DNA of 64,000 nt from Aliidiomarina taiwanensis (GCF_003987015.1 NZ_PIPQ01000001.1:186001-250000), one strand, 5' to 3'. Shown: positions 1 through 8,905, counted from the first letter of the stretch. The notes: generated from the sequence alone by a model not told the origin. A program made the numbers and translations.

Positions 1-1232
1 TACGCTGCCAAGTACCTGTTTTACTGGTTGATCCTGAATTGGCTGAGTCGGCAAAGTTACATATGTATGAGCAGCTAGGCGTTGGTTTTGAATTTACAGC
101 TGGCTCGAAAGAGCGGCAGGGTGAATTAAAGCAGCTGCGAGCAGATTGCCATGGGCCAGCGAGTGGCGCGGTGGCCTTGATGCTTAGCACCTCGGGTAGC
201 TCGGGCAGCCCCAAGGTGGTGATGCTTAGTGCGGCGAACCTGCAAAGTAATACCACAGCAATTAGCCAATACCTTCCTATTGAGCCTTCCGATGTAACCA
301 TTACCACATTACCGCTGCATTACAGTTATGGCTTGTCGGTATTAAATACGCACTTGGCTATGGGTGCGGCCATTGTGCTAACTGAGCAGCCCTTGATGTC
401 GCGTGAATTTTGGCAGCTGGCTCATAACCATAAAGTGACTTCACTGGCTGGTGTGCCCTTTCATTACCAAATGCTGCAAATGCTGCGTATTGAGCGTATG
501 GAGCTTCCAGCCATGCGTTATTTAACCCAAGCAGGCGGTAAGCTGGACGCCAAAACGGTGTCGTATTTTGCCCAATTAGCGGCAGACAAAGGCTGGCAGT
601 TTTTTGTTATGTATGGTCAAACAGAAGCGACCGCTCGAATGGCCTTTGTACTGCCAGACCTGATTGCTAAATATCCTGATGTGATAGGCCAAGCGATACC
701 AGGTGGACGTTTTGAAATACGAGATGTAGATACTAAAGAAACGATTACTATAGCAGGACAAGAAGGGCAGCTCTGGTACTTCGGCGACAATGTAATGTTG
801 GGTTACGCCAAAGAGCAGGCTCATTGGCAGCAGCCGCCAAAGCCTAACCACGCGTTAGAGACTGGAGATTTGGCGTGCTGGACTTCACAAGGGCTCGTAA
901 AGATTACCGGGCGCTTATCTCGGTTTATTAAAGTGAGAGGCAAGCGTCTTCAGCTCGATCATTTAGAGCAGAAATTAAATGAGCAGGGCTTTACAGTGTA
1001 TTGCTGTGGTCACGATGACCAATTGTTTTTTGCACTCGCCATGTCTGACAGCCAAACAGGGAGTAGTCAGGCTCAGCTAGCGCTTACTATGGTTAAACAG
1101 CTGGTAACGGAAGAGCTGCAAATACATCCTAGCCTGTGGGCAGTCGTACAGCTGAAAGAAATACCGTATTTAGCTAGTGGCAAAGTTAACTACACTGCCT
1201 TGTTAGCGCGATGCATAGAGATGAGGGAGTGA
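1..1232 (+). CDS. AMP-forming acyl/aryl-CoA ligase (5' truncated by window edge)
   Basis: The frame is open from base 3 without a stop, so the N-terminus lies outside the window; a TTG at 39 is not a credible start. The visible part has the adenylate-forming enzyme motifs in order: the phosphate loop STSGSSGSPK, the YGQTEATARM motif, the GDLACW motif with KITGRLSRFIKVRG at the hinge, and a C-terminal LASGKVNY whose Lys would be catalytic. Such enzymes activate a carboxylic acid as acyl-AMP and pass it to CoA or a carrier protein. LuxE-like and LuxC-like genes follow with a 3-base gap and then a 4-base overlap, suggesting that the activated acid is reduced or transferred. The substrate cannot be read from the sequence. 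Confidence 0.85.
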   Translation, partial: RCQVPVLLVDPELAESAKLHMYEQLGVGFEFTAGSKERQGELKQLRADCHGPASGAVALMLSTSGSSGSPKVVMLSAANLQSNTTAISQYLPIEPSDVTITTLPLHYSYGLSVLNTHLAMGAAIVLTEQPLMSREFWQLAHNHKVTSLAGVPFHYQMLQMLRIERMELPAMRYLTQAGGKLDAKTVSYFAQLAADKGWQFFVMYGQTEATARMAFVLPDLIAKYPDVIGQAIPGGRFEIRDVDTKETITIAGQEGQLWYFGDNVMLGYAKEQAHWQQPPKPNHALETGDLACWTSQGLVKITGRLSRFIKVRGKRLQLDHLEQKLNEQGFTVYCCGHDDQLFFALAMSDSQTGSSQAQLALTMVKQLVTEELQIHPSLWAVVQLKEIPYLASGKVNYTALLARCIEMRE

Positions 1233-1235
1233 AGT

Positions 1236-2312
1236 ATGATAACGGATTTACTTGAGGCTTCACCTTATAGCGTTGCGAGTGCTGATAAAAAACGCTTATT
1301 GCTGCGTGGTTTGCAAGAACTAACAGTGTACCACCAGCAAAATTGCTTAGCCTATCATCAACTTTTTAATGAGCCCGTAGAACCTTTTACGGATATAAGC
1401 GCTGTCCCCTTCTTAACGGTGCCCTTATTTAAACAGCGCCCTTTGAAGAGTATTCCAGTAGAACAAGTTTTTAAAGTGCTGACCTCGTCCGGTACGACAG
1501 GGACGGTACCTTCTCGTATTTACTTAGACGCCGACACCGCTAAGCTGCAAAGTCGTGTGCTAGTGAAAATAATGCAAGAGTGGTTAGGTAAACAACGTTT
1601 ACCCATGCTGATATGGGATAGCCCCAGTGTTATTAAAAGCCGTGACTCGTTTACAGCCCGAGGAGCAGGAATACAAGGTTTATCGTTTTTAGGCAGGCAC
1701 CATACCTACGCATTAAACGACGACATGTCGCTAAACATTGAAGCCATTAACACCTTCTTTGAACGCTTCGGTAGCGGGCCGGTATTTATGTTCGGATTTA
1801 CCTTTATGGTATGGAAGTTTGGTGTACAGGCATTAAAAGAGCAGGGCTTAAAGTTTGACTTTCAAAATGCTGTATTGATTCACAGCGGTGGCTGGAAGAA
1901 GTTGGAAGATGAAGCGGTGACAGCTGAAACTTTTAATTCAAAAACGGAAGACCAACTAGGTCATGTACGGGTACATAACTTTTATGGCATGGTGGAACAA
2001 GTAGGCTCTATTTTTGTTGCTTGTGAAGAAGGGCATTTACATTGCCCGTCGTATGCCGATGTTTTAGTGCGTGAGCCTGGAAACTGGCAAGTAGTGCCCG
2101 AAGGTAATGTTGGCGTATTACAAGTGCTGTCGTTATTACCCAAAAGCTACCCTGGACATAGCCTGCTCACGGAAGACAGAGGGCGAATATTGGGTGAAGA
2201 CAACTGTAACTGTGGCCGCAAAGGAAAGTATTTCGAGGTGTTAGGCCGCATGGAAAAAGTAGAAGCGCGTGGTTGCAGCGATACCTTTGAACGTACAGGA
2301 GCTGGCCAATGA
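1236..2312 (+). CDS. LuxE-like acyl-protein synthetase
   Basis: A 358-residue member of the LuxE acyl-protein synthetase branch of adenylate-forming enzymes. The phosphate loop LTSSGTTGTVPSR lies near residues 85-97. NFYGMVEQVGSI occupies the place of the usual acyl-adenylate-binding motif, and NCNCGRKGKYFEVLGRMEK near the C-terminus resembles the hinge region. LuxE activates a fatty acid and hands the acyl group to LuxC; the downstream gene is LuxC-like and overlaps by 4 bases, so the pair is very probably translationally coupled. No luciferase genes are present in the window, so a role in light emission is not supported. A role in modifying a surface glycan or making a lipid-like group is inferred from the neighbours. 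Confidence 0.8.
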   Translation: MITDLLEASPYSVASADKKRLLLRGLQELTVYHQQNCLAYHQLFNEPVEPFTDISAVPFLTVPLFKQRPLKSIPVEQVFKVLTSSGTTGTVPSRIYLDADTAKLQSRVLVKIMQEWLGKQRLPMLIWDSPSVIKSRDSFTARGAGIQGLSFLGRHHTYALNDDMSLNIEAINTFFERFGSGPVFMFGFTFMVWKFGVQALKEQGLKFDFQNAVLIHSGGWKKLEDEAVTAETFNSKTEDQLGHVRVHNFYGMVEQVGSIFVACEEGHLHCPSYADVLVREPGNWQVVPEGNVGVLQVLSLLPKSYPGHSLLTEDRGRILGEDNCNCGRKGKYFEVLGRMEKVEARGCSDTFERTGAGQ

Positions 2313-3481
2313 CAGTACAAGTTATAAACCCAGTTACTACGAAAGGGCAGTTAGCTCCTTTTGCAGACAGCAAAGCGTTAGCGTACTGCAAAGCTTTATC
2401 GCAGGCATTATTAACGGAGCCCCCTGCGCGGGAGCATTCCGACTTAATGGCATTAGGCTTTTGGTTACGCCCGGCCAATATTGAACGCATGTTAACACCA
2501 TATAAAGAGCTAAAACTTCGACCGCTCGGCCATGTATTTCATGCTGCACCCGGAAACGTGGATAGCCTATTTGTGTATTCAGGTATTTTAAGTGTGCTTT
2601 GCGGCAACCTGAACACCATTCGACTTTCGGATAGAGCTGGCGGCAGTGCCCAAGTACTTTGTGAGGTGGTACAAGGGTTAACAGCAGAACACCCTGAAGT
2701 GAGCGCCCGCTTTCAAATTATCCGCAGCCCGCGTGATGCCTGTGAACTTATTCAGCTGCAACAGCAGGTAGATGGCCGAGTGCTGTGGGGCTCCGATGAA
2801 GGCATACAAGCATTACGACAACGGACCATTCCCGCCCATGCCCGCGAGCTCACCTTCGCCAATAAATTGTCGTTTGCAGTAATCGATATTGACGCAGTGC
2901 TGCAGGCCACGCCAAAAGAGCTGGAGCAATTAGCGAGTAAATTTGCCCGCGACAACCTAACCTTTGCTCAGCAGGCATGCTCATCGGCCAAGGTGGTGAT
3001 ATGGCACGGTAACTTGTTCAATAAGGAAAAAGCCCAAGACGTTTTTTGGCTGGCGCTAAGTGCATTTCTAACTTCCGAACAAGGCCAAGGTAAGTACCCA
3101 CTTACTGAAAGCGAGCACTATCGCGCGCTAAACAACGCGCAAGACATGGTTATGTCGGGCTTAGCGAGCCAAGTGAAAACCTGCGGTGGTTACATTCGCA
3201 TGGCTGTTGATAGCCTGCACCATGCCCTTTTAGGTGAACACCAAGGCTGTGGTTTGTTTGCAGAGCTACATACAGATAAGCTCAATGACCTTCATTCACA
3301 GCTAACGCCTCAGCACCAAACCATGTCGTATTGGGGCTTAATTGAGAACGATGTAATGGATTGGCTCGCAACTTGCTTGGTAGGTGTAGACCGCGCCGTT
3401 CCTATAGGCAACGCTCTAGACTTTAATGAGGTTTGGGATGGTGTTGATTTAATAAGGGCGTTTTCGAGAGTGGTGGTTTAA
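2309..3481 (+). CDS. LuxC-like acyl-CoA reductase
   Basis: A 390-residue protein of the LuxC fatty-acid reductase family within the aldehyde dehydrogenase superfamily. HAAPGNVDSLFVYSG (about residues 79-93) is the conserved nucleotide-binding region, and the candidate acyl-accepting Cys is C224 in FAQQACSSAKVV. LuxC takes an acyl group from LuxE or CoA and reduces it with NADPH to an aldehyde. Together with the preceding ligase and LuxE-like protein this gives a complete acid-to-aldehyde route. The stop at 3479-3481 is followed by a sharp drop in GC content, which marks the border to the AT-rich polysaccharide genes. The acyl substrate is unknown. Confidence 0.82.
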   Translation: MTVQVINPVTTKGQLAPFADSKALAYCKALSQALLTEPPAREHSDLMALGFWLRPANIERMLTPYKELKLRPLGHVFHAAPGNVDSLFVYSGILSVLCGNLNTIRLSDRAGGSAQVLCEVVQGLTAEHPEVSARFQIIRSPRDACELIQLQQQVDGRVLWGSDEGIQALRQRTIPAHARELTFANKLSFAVIDIDAVLQATPKELEQLASKFARDNLTFAQQACSSAKVVIWHGNLFNKEKAQDVFWLALSAFLTSEQGQGKYPLTESEHYRALNNAQDMVMSGLASQVKTCGGYIRMAVDSLHHALLGEHQGCGLFAELHTDKLNDLHSQLTPQHQTMSYWGLIENDVMDWLATCLVGVDRAVPIGNALDFNEVWDGVDLIRAFSRVVV

Positions 3482-3611
3482 GAATTTTGCTCTCTCAATA
3501 GAACATCTATGTTTTTATAGAGTCAAATTTCACTACATTAGGATGATAATTAAACTCGGAATAACTCAGGTTAATAGGAATTATGGTTGCTCTTTTAATT
3601 TAGGAAAAATT

Positions 3612-4769
3612 ATGAAAACAATATGCTTCGCTGGTTTGGTATCAGAAACTAATCTAGGAGATATTGCGATTTTAAAATCAACAGAGTATTTATATAAAAA
3701 AGCATTACCCAACATTGAAAAATTTGGCTTCAAACGATTAAATATCCAGCATGAAAATGTTAAAAGTACATTGCTACATAAATTAAAAATTTCGGCCCTG
3801 GAAAAGTTAAATATAGATGCGAGTAAAGTTAAAATACACAAGTTGATATCTGACTCGAAAAAGCAATATAGAAATGAGCTTGGGGGAGTGGACTTAATAG
3901 TAATTGTTGGTGGTGGACTAATAAAGTATAAATACCAACGTTTTTTTATGTACTTAGTTGCTTTAATCGAAGTTGCAGAAGAGCTAAACATTCCAGTAGT
4001 ATTAAACTCAGTTGGAATAGAGGGTTATAGTAAAACTGATCGACGCTGCCAAATGCTTAAAAAGGCATTAAATAATCCTACAGTTAAAAGTATAACTACA
4101 CGTGATGATATTAATACCCTGAAAAATCTATATATGCTTCCTACCAGTAGCAAGCTCATAGGGAAAGCGGCTGATTCAGCTGTATATTCTAATGAGGCTT
4201 ACAATGTTAACAAGAAACAAACTGATGTATTTGGTATCGGGCTAGTGAGAGGGGGTATATTTAAGGATAATGAGCGGGACTTGCCTCCTGAGCAATTGGC
4301 TGAATTTTATTATCAGTTAATATCTGAAATGGAAAAGCGTGACATTAAATACAAGCTATTTACTAACGGTTTAAAATCTGACAGTGAATTGCTTCCACTG
4401 ATTATGAAAAAATTAGGTAGAACCAAGCTAGAATTAATTGAGCCAAAGGAAGACATTGACCTAGTGCAAGTTATATCGAGCTTTACTACAGTTATCGCAG
4501 CAAGGTTACACGCTAATATTATATCCTACTCTTTAAATATCCCGTCTGTTGGCCTAGTTTGGAATAATAAACTGAAATTGTTCGGAAAGGATATTGGGTA
4601 TCCTGAAAGGTTTTTTGACTATAAACACTTTAATGTGAAAACTATTCTAGATACTGCTATTCAAGCAAATAGTGAAGGGTATGATCAGAAGTACATGAAG
4701 GAATATAAATCGTCAGCTAAATTAAATATAAATAAAGTTATAAACAAGTGGCTGGCGGGTGAATTATGA
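3612..4769 (+). CDS. Polysaccharide pyruvyl transferase family protein
   Basis: I place the start at ATG 3612, which has an AGGA 7-8 bases upstream and begins MKTICFAGLVSETNLGD; an upstream in-frame ATG at 3543 would add 23 residues unlike the family. The 385-residue product has the GDxAIL-type N-terminus, VIVGGGLIKYK in the middle and IAARLHANIISYSLNIPSVGL near the end, which are hallmarks of the PS_pyruv_trans (WcaK/CsaB-like) family. Members add ketal pyruvate to glycan residues, and many have unproven acceptors. The gene is markedly AT-rich compared with the preceding LuxC-like gene. It overlaps the following cytidylyltransferase gene by 4 bases. Confidence 0.8.
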   Translation: MKTICFAGLVSETNLGDIAILKSTEYLYKKALPNIEKFGFKRLNIQHENVKSTLLHKLKISALEKLNIDASKVKIHKLISDSKKQYRNELGGVDLIVIVGGGLIKYKYQRFFMYLVALIEVAEELNIPVVLNSVGIEGYSKTDRRCQMLKKALNNPTVKSITTRDDINTLKNLYMLPTSSKLIGKAADSAVYSNEAYNVNKKQTDVFGIGLVRGGIFKDNERDLPPEQLAEFYYQLISEMEKRDIKYKLFTNGLKSDSELLPLIMKKLGRTKLELIEPKEDIDLVQVISSFTTVIAARLHANIISYSLNIPSVGLVWNNKLKLFGKDIGYPERFFDYKHFNVKTILDTAIQANSEGYDQKYMKEYKSSAKLNINKVINKWLAGEL

Positions 4770-5494
4770 GTGATAAAAACATAGCTATTATTTTTTCTGG
4801 TGGTGTTGGTGCCAGAATGAACTCAAAGGCAAAGCCTAAGCAATTTTTAGAGTTACATGGTAAGCCAATTATCGTGTACACATTAGAGTTATTCGAAAAC
4901 CACCCGGAAATTGACGCCATTGTGATCGCTATTTTAGCCGATTGGGTGGATTATATGAATGAGCTTATTGTTCGCTATCAGCTAACTAAAGTGGTTGCTG
5001 TGGTTGAAGGAGGGAAAACTGGTCAGCTATCCATATATAACGGCTTGCTAAGTGCAACAAATTTATTTTCAGCAGATTCAACAGTTCTGATTCATGACGG
5101 GGTAAGGCCGCTTATTAATCAACAAATTATTAGCGCAAATATTGATCAAGTCAAAAAAAGTGGTAATGCAATAACTACTTCTCCCACCATTGAAACTTTT
5201 GTAGTAGTGGATGACAACATGTTGGTACAAGATGTGCCAAGCCGAAAACATTCACGCTTAGCTAAAGCACCTCAAAGTTTTGTTTTAAGTGACATTCTTG
5301 CTGTTCACCAGCAAGCACTCCAGGATGGTGTTTTAGACTCAATAGATTCGTGTACATTGATGAGCCGATACGGCTATAAAATTACTTTGGTAGAAGGTCC
5401 GGTGGAGAATATAAAGATAACAACACCCACTGACTACTTTATGTTTCGCGCAATTGTCGAGTCACGTGAAAACAGCCAAATTTTTGGAGGGTAA
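4766..5494 (+). CDS. TarI/ISPD-type cytidylyltransferase (probable CDP-ribitol or other CDP-polyol synthase)
   Basis: A 242-residue IspD/TarI-family nucleotidyltransferase. The N-terminal CTP-binding signature reads SGGVGARMNSKAKPKQFLELHGKPI (split as SGGVGARMNS and KAKPKQF), followed by VEGGKTGQLSIYNGL and LIHDGVRPLI. The last motif has HDGVRP where housekeeping IspD usually has HDAARP, which favours the TarI/ISPD branch that makes CDP-ribitol from ribitol-5-phosphate and CTP. Its place between glycan genes and two genes before a LicD-family transferase supports the same reading. Housekeeping IspD normally sits beside ispF, which is absent here. The exact polyol is an inference. It overlaps the upstream gene by ATGA. 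Confidence 0.75.
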   Translation: MSDKNIAIIFSGGVGARMNSKAKPKQFLELHGKPIIVYTLELFENHPEIDAIVIAILADWVDYMNELIVRYQLTKVVAVVEGGKTGQLSIYNGLLSATNLFSADSTVLIHDGVRPLINQQIISANIDQVKKSGNAITTSPTIETFVVVDDNMLVQDVPSRKHSRLAKAPQSFVLSDILAVHQQALQDGVLDSIDSCTLMSRYGYKITLVEGPVENIKITTPTDYFMFRAIVESRENSQIFGG

Positions 5495-5497
5495 AGT

Positions 5498-6544
5498 ATG
5501 GTTCAGTATCACTCCTCACTGGTAAAAAATGACTTAGATGAAATTCTAGAACAAAGCTTGCCTTGGCAAAAACTGAAAAACACAACTGTTTTAGTTACCG
5601 GGGCTACAGGAATGCTTGGTTCTTACGTTGGCTTCACTTTGCTGTACTTAAACGAACAGTTTAGCTTAAATATTAAACCCGTCTTTTTAGCTCGCAGCGA
5701 AAAAAAACTTGAGCAAACCTACGGCAAGGAACTAAGTAAAGCAAAAACCTTAGTTCAAGATGTGTGCAAGCCAATTAGTTTTAATGGCAAAGTTGATTAC
5801 ATTTTTCATGCCGCGGGTGCAGCAAGCCCTAATTATATATTAAGTGATCCTGTAGGTATTATTAATGCCAATGTCATAGGTACGCAACAAGTATTAGAGT
5901 TATCCCGAACTCATCAAGCTATTAATACGGTATTCGCTTCTACACGTGAAGTTTATGGGAGTGTCGAAGGGAAATATAATATTAATGAACATGATATGGG
6001 GGTCTTAGACCCTTTAAACCCTCGGAACTGTTACCCTGAAAGTAAACGTTTAGCCGAAGCCTTACTAATGGCTTACCACACACAATATGAAGTTAACTTT
6101 AATAGCGTGCGCATAGCACACACGTACGGGCCAGGCATGCAAATTTCCGGTGATGGTCGTGTTATGTCAGATTTTATTAATGATGCAGTTAATGGTCGTG
6201 AAATACTTTTAAAAAGTGACGGGCAAGTGGAAAGAGCCTTCTGCTATATCACCGATGCAGTGACAGGTATTTTCAGAGTCATGCTAGAAGGAAAGCCAAC
6301 TCAAGCTTATAACTTATCCAACGAGAATGAGCCAGTTCGCATAATTAGCTTAGCAAACCTTTTGCAAGAGCTTACTAATAGTGACAAAGGAGTTAAAGTT
6401 GAAACCGGCTATTGTCGAGCTGGGTATACAAACTATGAACGCACTGCATTGAACACAAATAGATTAACTAGTTTGGGATGGAAGCCTATAGTAAGCCTGA
6501 GAGAAGGGCTAGCGAGAACATTAATGGCAATGGGTGGAAAATGA
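5498..6544 (+). CDS. Extended SDR: NAD-dependent epimerase/dehydratase
   Basis: A 348-residue extended short-chain dehydrogenase. The nucleotide-binding motif VTGATGMLGSYVG is near residues 33-45, ASTREVYGS carries the Ser/Thr of the active site, and the catalytic YPESKR (Tyr-x-x-x-Lys) follows. The general look is that of UDP-glucuronate decarboxylase or dTDP-glucose dehydratase-like proteins. It follows the cytidylyltransferase gene by 3 bases with GGAGGG just before its ATG. A co-directional SDR next to TarI is reminiscent of the TarJ or Bcs1-type ribulose-5-phosphate reductase partner, but an NDP-sugar substrate is equally possible. Substrate not determined. Confidence 0.78.
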   Translation: MVQYHSSLVKNDLDEILEQSLPWQKLKNTTVLVTGATGMLGSYVGFTLLYLNEQFSLNIKPVFLARSEKKLEQTYGKELSKAKTLVQDVCKPISFNGKVDYIFHAAGAASPNYILSDPVGIINANVIGTQQVLELSRTHQAINTVFASTREVYGSVEGKYNINEHDMGVLDPLNPRNCYPESKRLAEALLMAYHTQYEVNFNSVRIAHTYGPGMQISGDGRVMSDFINDAVNGREILLKSDGQVERAFCYITDAVTGIFRVMLEGKPTQAYNLSNENEPVRIISLANLLQELTNSDKGVKVETGYCRAGYTNYERTALNTNRLTSLGWKPIVSLREGLARTLMAMGGK

Positions 6545-6545
6545 A

Positions 6546-7367
6546 ATGATAGATAAAAAACTCATGCCAGAACAAGAAAATATTTCTCAATATAATGCTG
6601 AGGGTACTAACCTTAGAAAAGCGCAGTTACGCTTACTTGAAATCTTATTAGTATTCGATCGGGTTTGTAAAAAGCATGACATCAAGTATTTTTTGAGTGG
6701 TGGAACCTGTTTAGGAGCCATAAGGCACGGTGGCTTTATTCCATGGGATGATGATATAGATATAGATATTTGGCATACCGATTATAAAAAGCTTGAAAAG
6801 GTTTTACAGGCTGAGTTGCCTGATTGGGTGAAATTACAAAACTCAAAAACAGATAAAGGTTACTATCATTTTTATATGAGATTAGTTGATGCTAACTCTC
6901 ACCTTGTTTATGAAGATAACTTTGTAAGAAATAAAATGAAATATACAGGTCTTTTTATAGACTTGTTACCTATAAATCACTCATTTTCATTTCGCGTTCG
7001 ACAAGTGCTTAATAGAAAGCTTCGCTTGGCTTATTCTATGTATAGGGTAGGGGCAAAGAAAAGGCATAAGCAGTACATTGCATACTTCACATTGCCTATT
7101 TATATGACACTGTGGGGATTATATACACTTGTATCAAAATTTGCGTCAAGTGAAAAAGTTTCTCATGCAGTCCCTTCTATACACAACCCAAAGTTAAAGT
7201 ATTCGAACTGCTATCCGCCAGTAGAGATAAAGTTTGAAGGGTATGAGTTTTTAGGTCCGGCAAAACCACATGAGTATTTAAAAGAATTGTATGGTGATAA
7301 TTACATGACAATTCCCCCTAAAAACAAGCGTTTTATTCATGCAAGCGACATTAAATTTGAGAACTGA
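6546..7367 (+). CDS. LicD-family phosphotransferase
   Basis: The start is ATG 6546, two bases past the previous stop; a GTG at 6534 would add four residues. The 273-residue product carries the LicD signature LSGGTCLGAIRHGGFIPWDD followed at once by DIDIDIW, whose acidic residues are thought to bind metal and the CDP-linked donor. LicD proteins move phosphocholine, and the fukutin/FKRP relatives move ribitol-phosphate, from CDP donors to glycans. With a TarI/ISPD-type enzyme two genes upstream, a polyol-phosphate transfer is the best inference. No licA/B/C choline genes are visible. Base composition is strongly AT-rich, like its neighbours. It probably acts at the cytoplasmic face of the membrane. 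Confidence 0.82.
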   Translation: MIDKKLMPEQENISQYNAEGTNLRKAQLRLLEILLVFDRVCKKHDIKYFLSGGTCLGAIRHGGFIPWDDDIDIDIWHTDYKKLEKVLQAELPDWVKLQNSKTDKGYYHFYMRLVDANSHLVYEDNFVRNKMKYTGLFIDLLPINHSFSFRVRQVLNRKLRLAYSMYRVGAKKRHKQYIAYFTLPIYMTLWGLYTLVSKFASSEKVSHAVPSIHNPKLKYSNCYPPVEIKFEGYEFLGPAKPHEYLKELYGDNYMTIPPKNKRFIHASDIKFEN

Positions 7368-7403
7368 AATGTTACTGAATAAAGTATCTAAATTGAGGTT
7401 ATT

Positions 7404-8429
7404 ATGAAACATGGACTCTTAAGGTATGATCCAAAAGATGGTGTGCGAAAAAACATTGGTGACTATATTCAAAGTATGGCCGCAAAGCAATTTTTAAATA
7501 ATGTCGATGTTTTGGTCGAAAGAGAGCAACTGCACAATTATGACGGTGAGCATATAAAGTTAGTTATGAACGCTTGGTGGATGCACATTCCAGAGAATTG
7601 GCCTCCGTCTGATAAAATAACCCCTCTTTTTATATCATTCCATATTACCCCGCGCGTAGCCGAAAGAATGCTGACCGAAAAATCGGTACAATATTTTAAA
7701 AAACATGCTCCTATTGGATGTCGTGATAAAGGGACACAAAAAATACTAGAAGGCTTTGGAATTAAAACCTATTTTTCAGGCTGTTTAACTTTAACCTTAG
7801 GTAATTCTTATAAACATAAACCTGAACAGGGGAAGGTGCTTATTGTAAACCCACAATTCACACGCCCGACATTAAAAAGCCCTTTTAACTTTATTAAGTC
7901 ACTTGTTTCTTGTTTTATAAATTACAAAGCAATAAAGCATATAAGTAAAAAACTTTACCTTTCAAACTCTTTACTTTCAATGATGAAAACTACGTATTTC
8001 TATAATTCGTATAGAAAACAGTTTTCTGACGAATTACTTATGGACGCACAGTATCACAACCATGGTGTTAATATTAAAAAGTTCAAAAACGAGGCTGAGC
8101 GTTTTGAATATACGGATAAATTATTGGAAGAGTACAGTACTGCAAGCTTAATAATTACAAGCAGGTTACATGCAGCTTTACCCTGTGTTGCCATAGGCAT
8201 ACCAACTATATTTATATATGGTGAGGATATTCCTCGCAGTTCAGGTAGGTTTGATGGCTTACTTGAGCATGTGAACTGCTTGCAATATGTGAATAAAAAG
8301 TGGGTGGGGCTAAATCAATTTGAAGCTAAGGGCATAATTGATAAAAACACCAATATAGAAAACAAAAATACGCATTTTGAAATATCTCAGCAAATGTCTG
8401 AAAAGGTTAGAGAGTTTTTTAAAAGCTAG
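7404..8429 (+). CDS. Second polysaccharide pyruvyl transferase-like protein
   Basis: A 341-residue protein beginning MKHGLLRYDPKDGVRKNIGDYIQS, with the family's N-terminal GDYIQSMAA pattern and LIITSRLHAALPCVAIGIPTI near residues 248-268 (the RLHA motif). It differs strongly from the first pyruvyl transferase-like protein in this locus, so the two probably act on different acceptors. AGGTT lies just before the ATG. The gene is AT-rich and ends in a poorly conserved tail. An 11-bp inverted repeat follows and separates it from the convergent cytidylyltransferase gene. Pyruvyl transfer is the family function; the acceptor is unknown. Confidence 0.75.
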   Translation: MKHGLLRYDPKDGVRKNIGDYIQSMAAKQFLNNVDVLVEREQLHNYDGEHIKLVMNAWWMHIPENWPPSDKITPLFISFHITPRVAERMLTEKSVQYFKKHAPIGCRDKGTQKILEGFGIKTYFSGCLTLTLGNSYKHKPEQGKVLIVNPQFTRPTLKSPFNFIKSLVSCFINYKAIKHISKKLYLSNSLLSMMKTTYFYNSYRKQFSDELLMDAQYHNHGVNIKKFKNEAERFEYTDKLLEEYSTASLIITSRLHAALPCVAIGIPTIFIYGEDIPRSSGRFDGLLEHVNCLQYVNKKWVGLNQFEAKGIIDKNTNIENKNTHFEISQQMSEKVREFFKS

Positions 8430-8442
8430 ATGGGCATTATAA

Positions 8443-8480
8443 GCTAGAAGATATCAAACTAAAAGAGGTTATCTTCTAGC
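8443..8480. terminator. Inverted repeat between convergent genes, possible terminator
   Basis: GCTAGAAGATA at 8443-8453 is the exact reverse complement of TATCTTCTAGC at 8470-8480, with a 16-base loop. It lies between the stops of the two convergent genes. No clear T-run follows on either strand, so intrinsic termination is possible but not certain. Confidence 0.45.
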
Positions 8481-8488
8481 GCTGGTCA

Positions 8489-8905
8489 TTACTCCCCAAA
8501 CACATCGTTTATTTGTTTAAAAACCAATACTGCTTGTTTGATAGCGCTTGATGAAATGTCTTTGGTACGGTCTAAATACACCACTTCGCAGAGGTCGCTT
8601 AAGTCGTCGAATTTGCCCTGCCAGTCGTTGCCCATTACAAACGTATCAATCTCATGTTTAGCAATATCTTGTCTTTTTTGTTCCCATGATGATTCGGGAA
8701 TGACGAGATCGACATAGCGGCATGCTTCTAAAATAGCGACTCGTTGTTCGTATGGTACGAGCGTTACTTTACCTTTGCTTTCATTAAACTCATCGGTGGA
8801 AACCGCTACGATGAGCCTATCGCCTAATGCCTGTGCACGTTTTAGCAAGTTCACATGGCCAACATGAAAGAGGTCGAAGGTTCCGTACGTGATTACGGTG
8901 GTCAT
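8489..8905 (-). CDS. TagD/TarD-type glycerol-3-phosphate cytidylyltransferase
   Basis: A 138-residue cytidylyltransferase of the usual TagD length. It begins MTTVITYGTFDLFHVGHVNLL, with the YGTFDLFHxGH nucleotide-binding motif, and has SSSAIK near the C-terminus where the family has the RTxGISTT-like loop, here DRTKDISSSA. TagD makes CDP-glycerol from CTP and glycerol-3-phosphate for teichoic acids; Gram-negative homologues supply glycerol phosphate to capsules or O-antigens. An AAGG precedes the ATG. It is encoded against the direction of its neighbours and has a more ordinary base composition than the AT-rich block. A related sugar or polyol phosphate substrate cannot be excluded. Confidence 0.85.
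   Translation of the reverse strand: MTTVITYGTFDLFHVGHVNLLKRAQALGDRLIVAVSTDEFNESKGKVTLVPYEQRVAILEACRYVDLVIPESSWEQKRQDIAKHEIDTFVMGNDWQGKFDDLSDLCEVVYLDRTKDISSSAIKQAVLVFKQINDVFGE

Noticed and set aside
4766-5494. Housekeeping IspD of isoprenoid synthesis
   Set aside because: No ispF or ftsB beside it, HDGVRP motif, AT-rich glycan context; a TarI-like role is more likely, though only phylogeny could exclude IspD.
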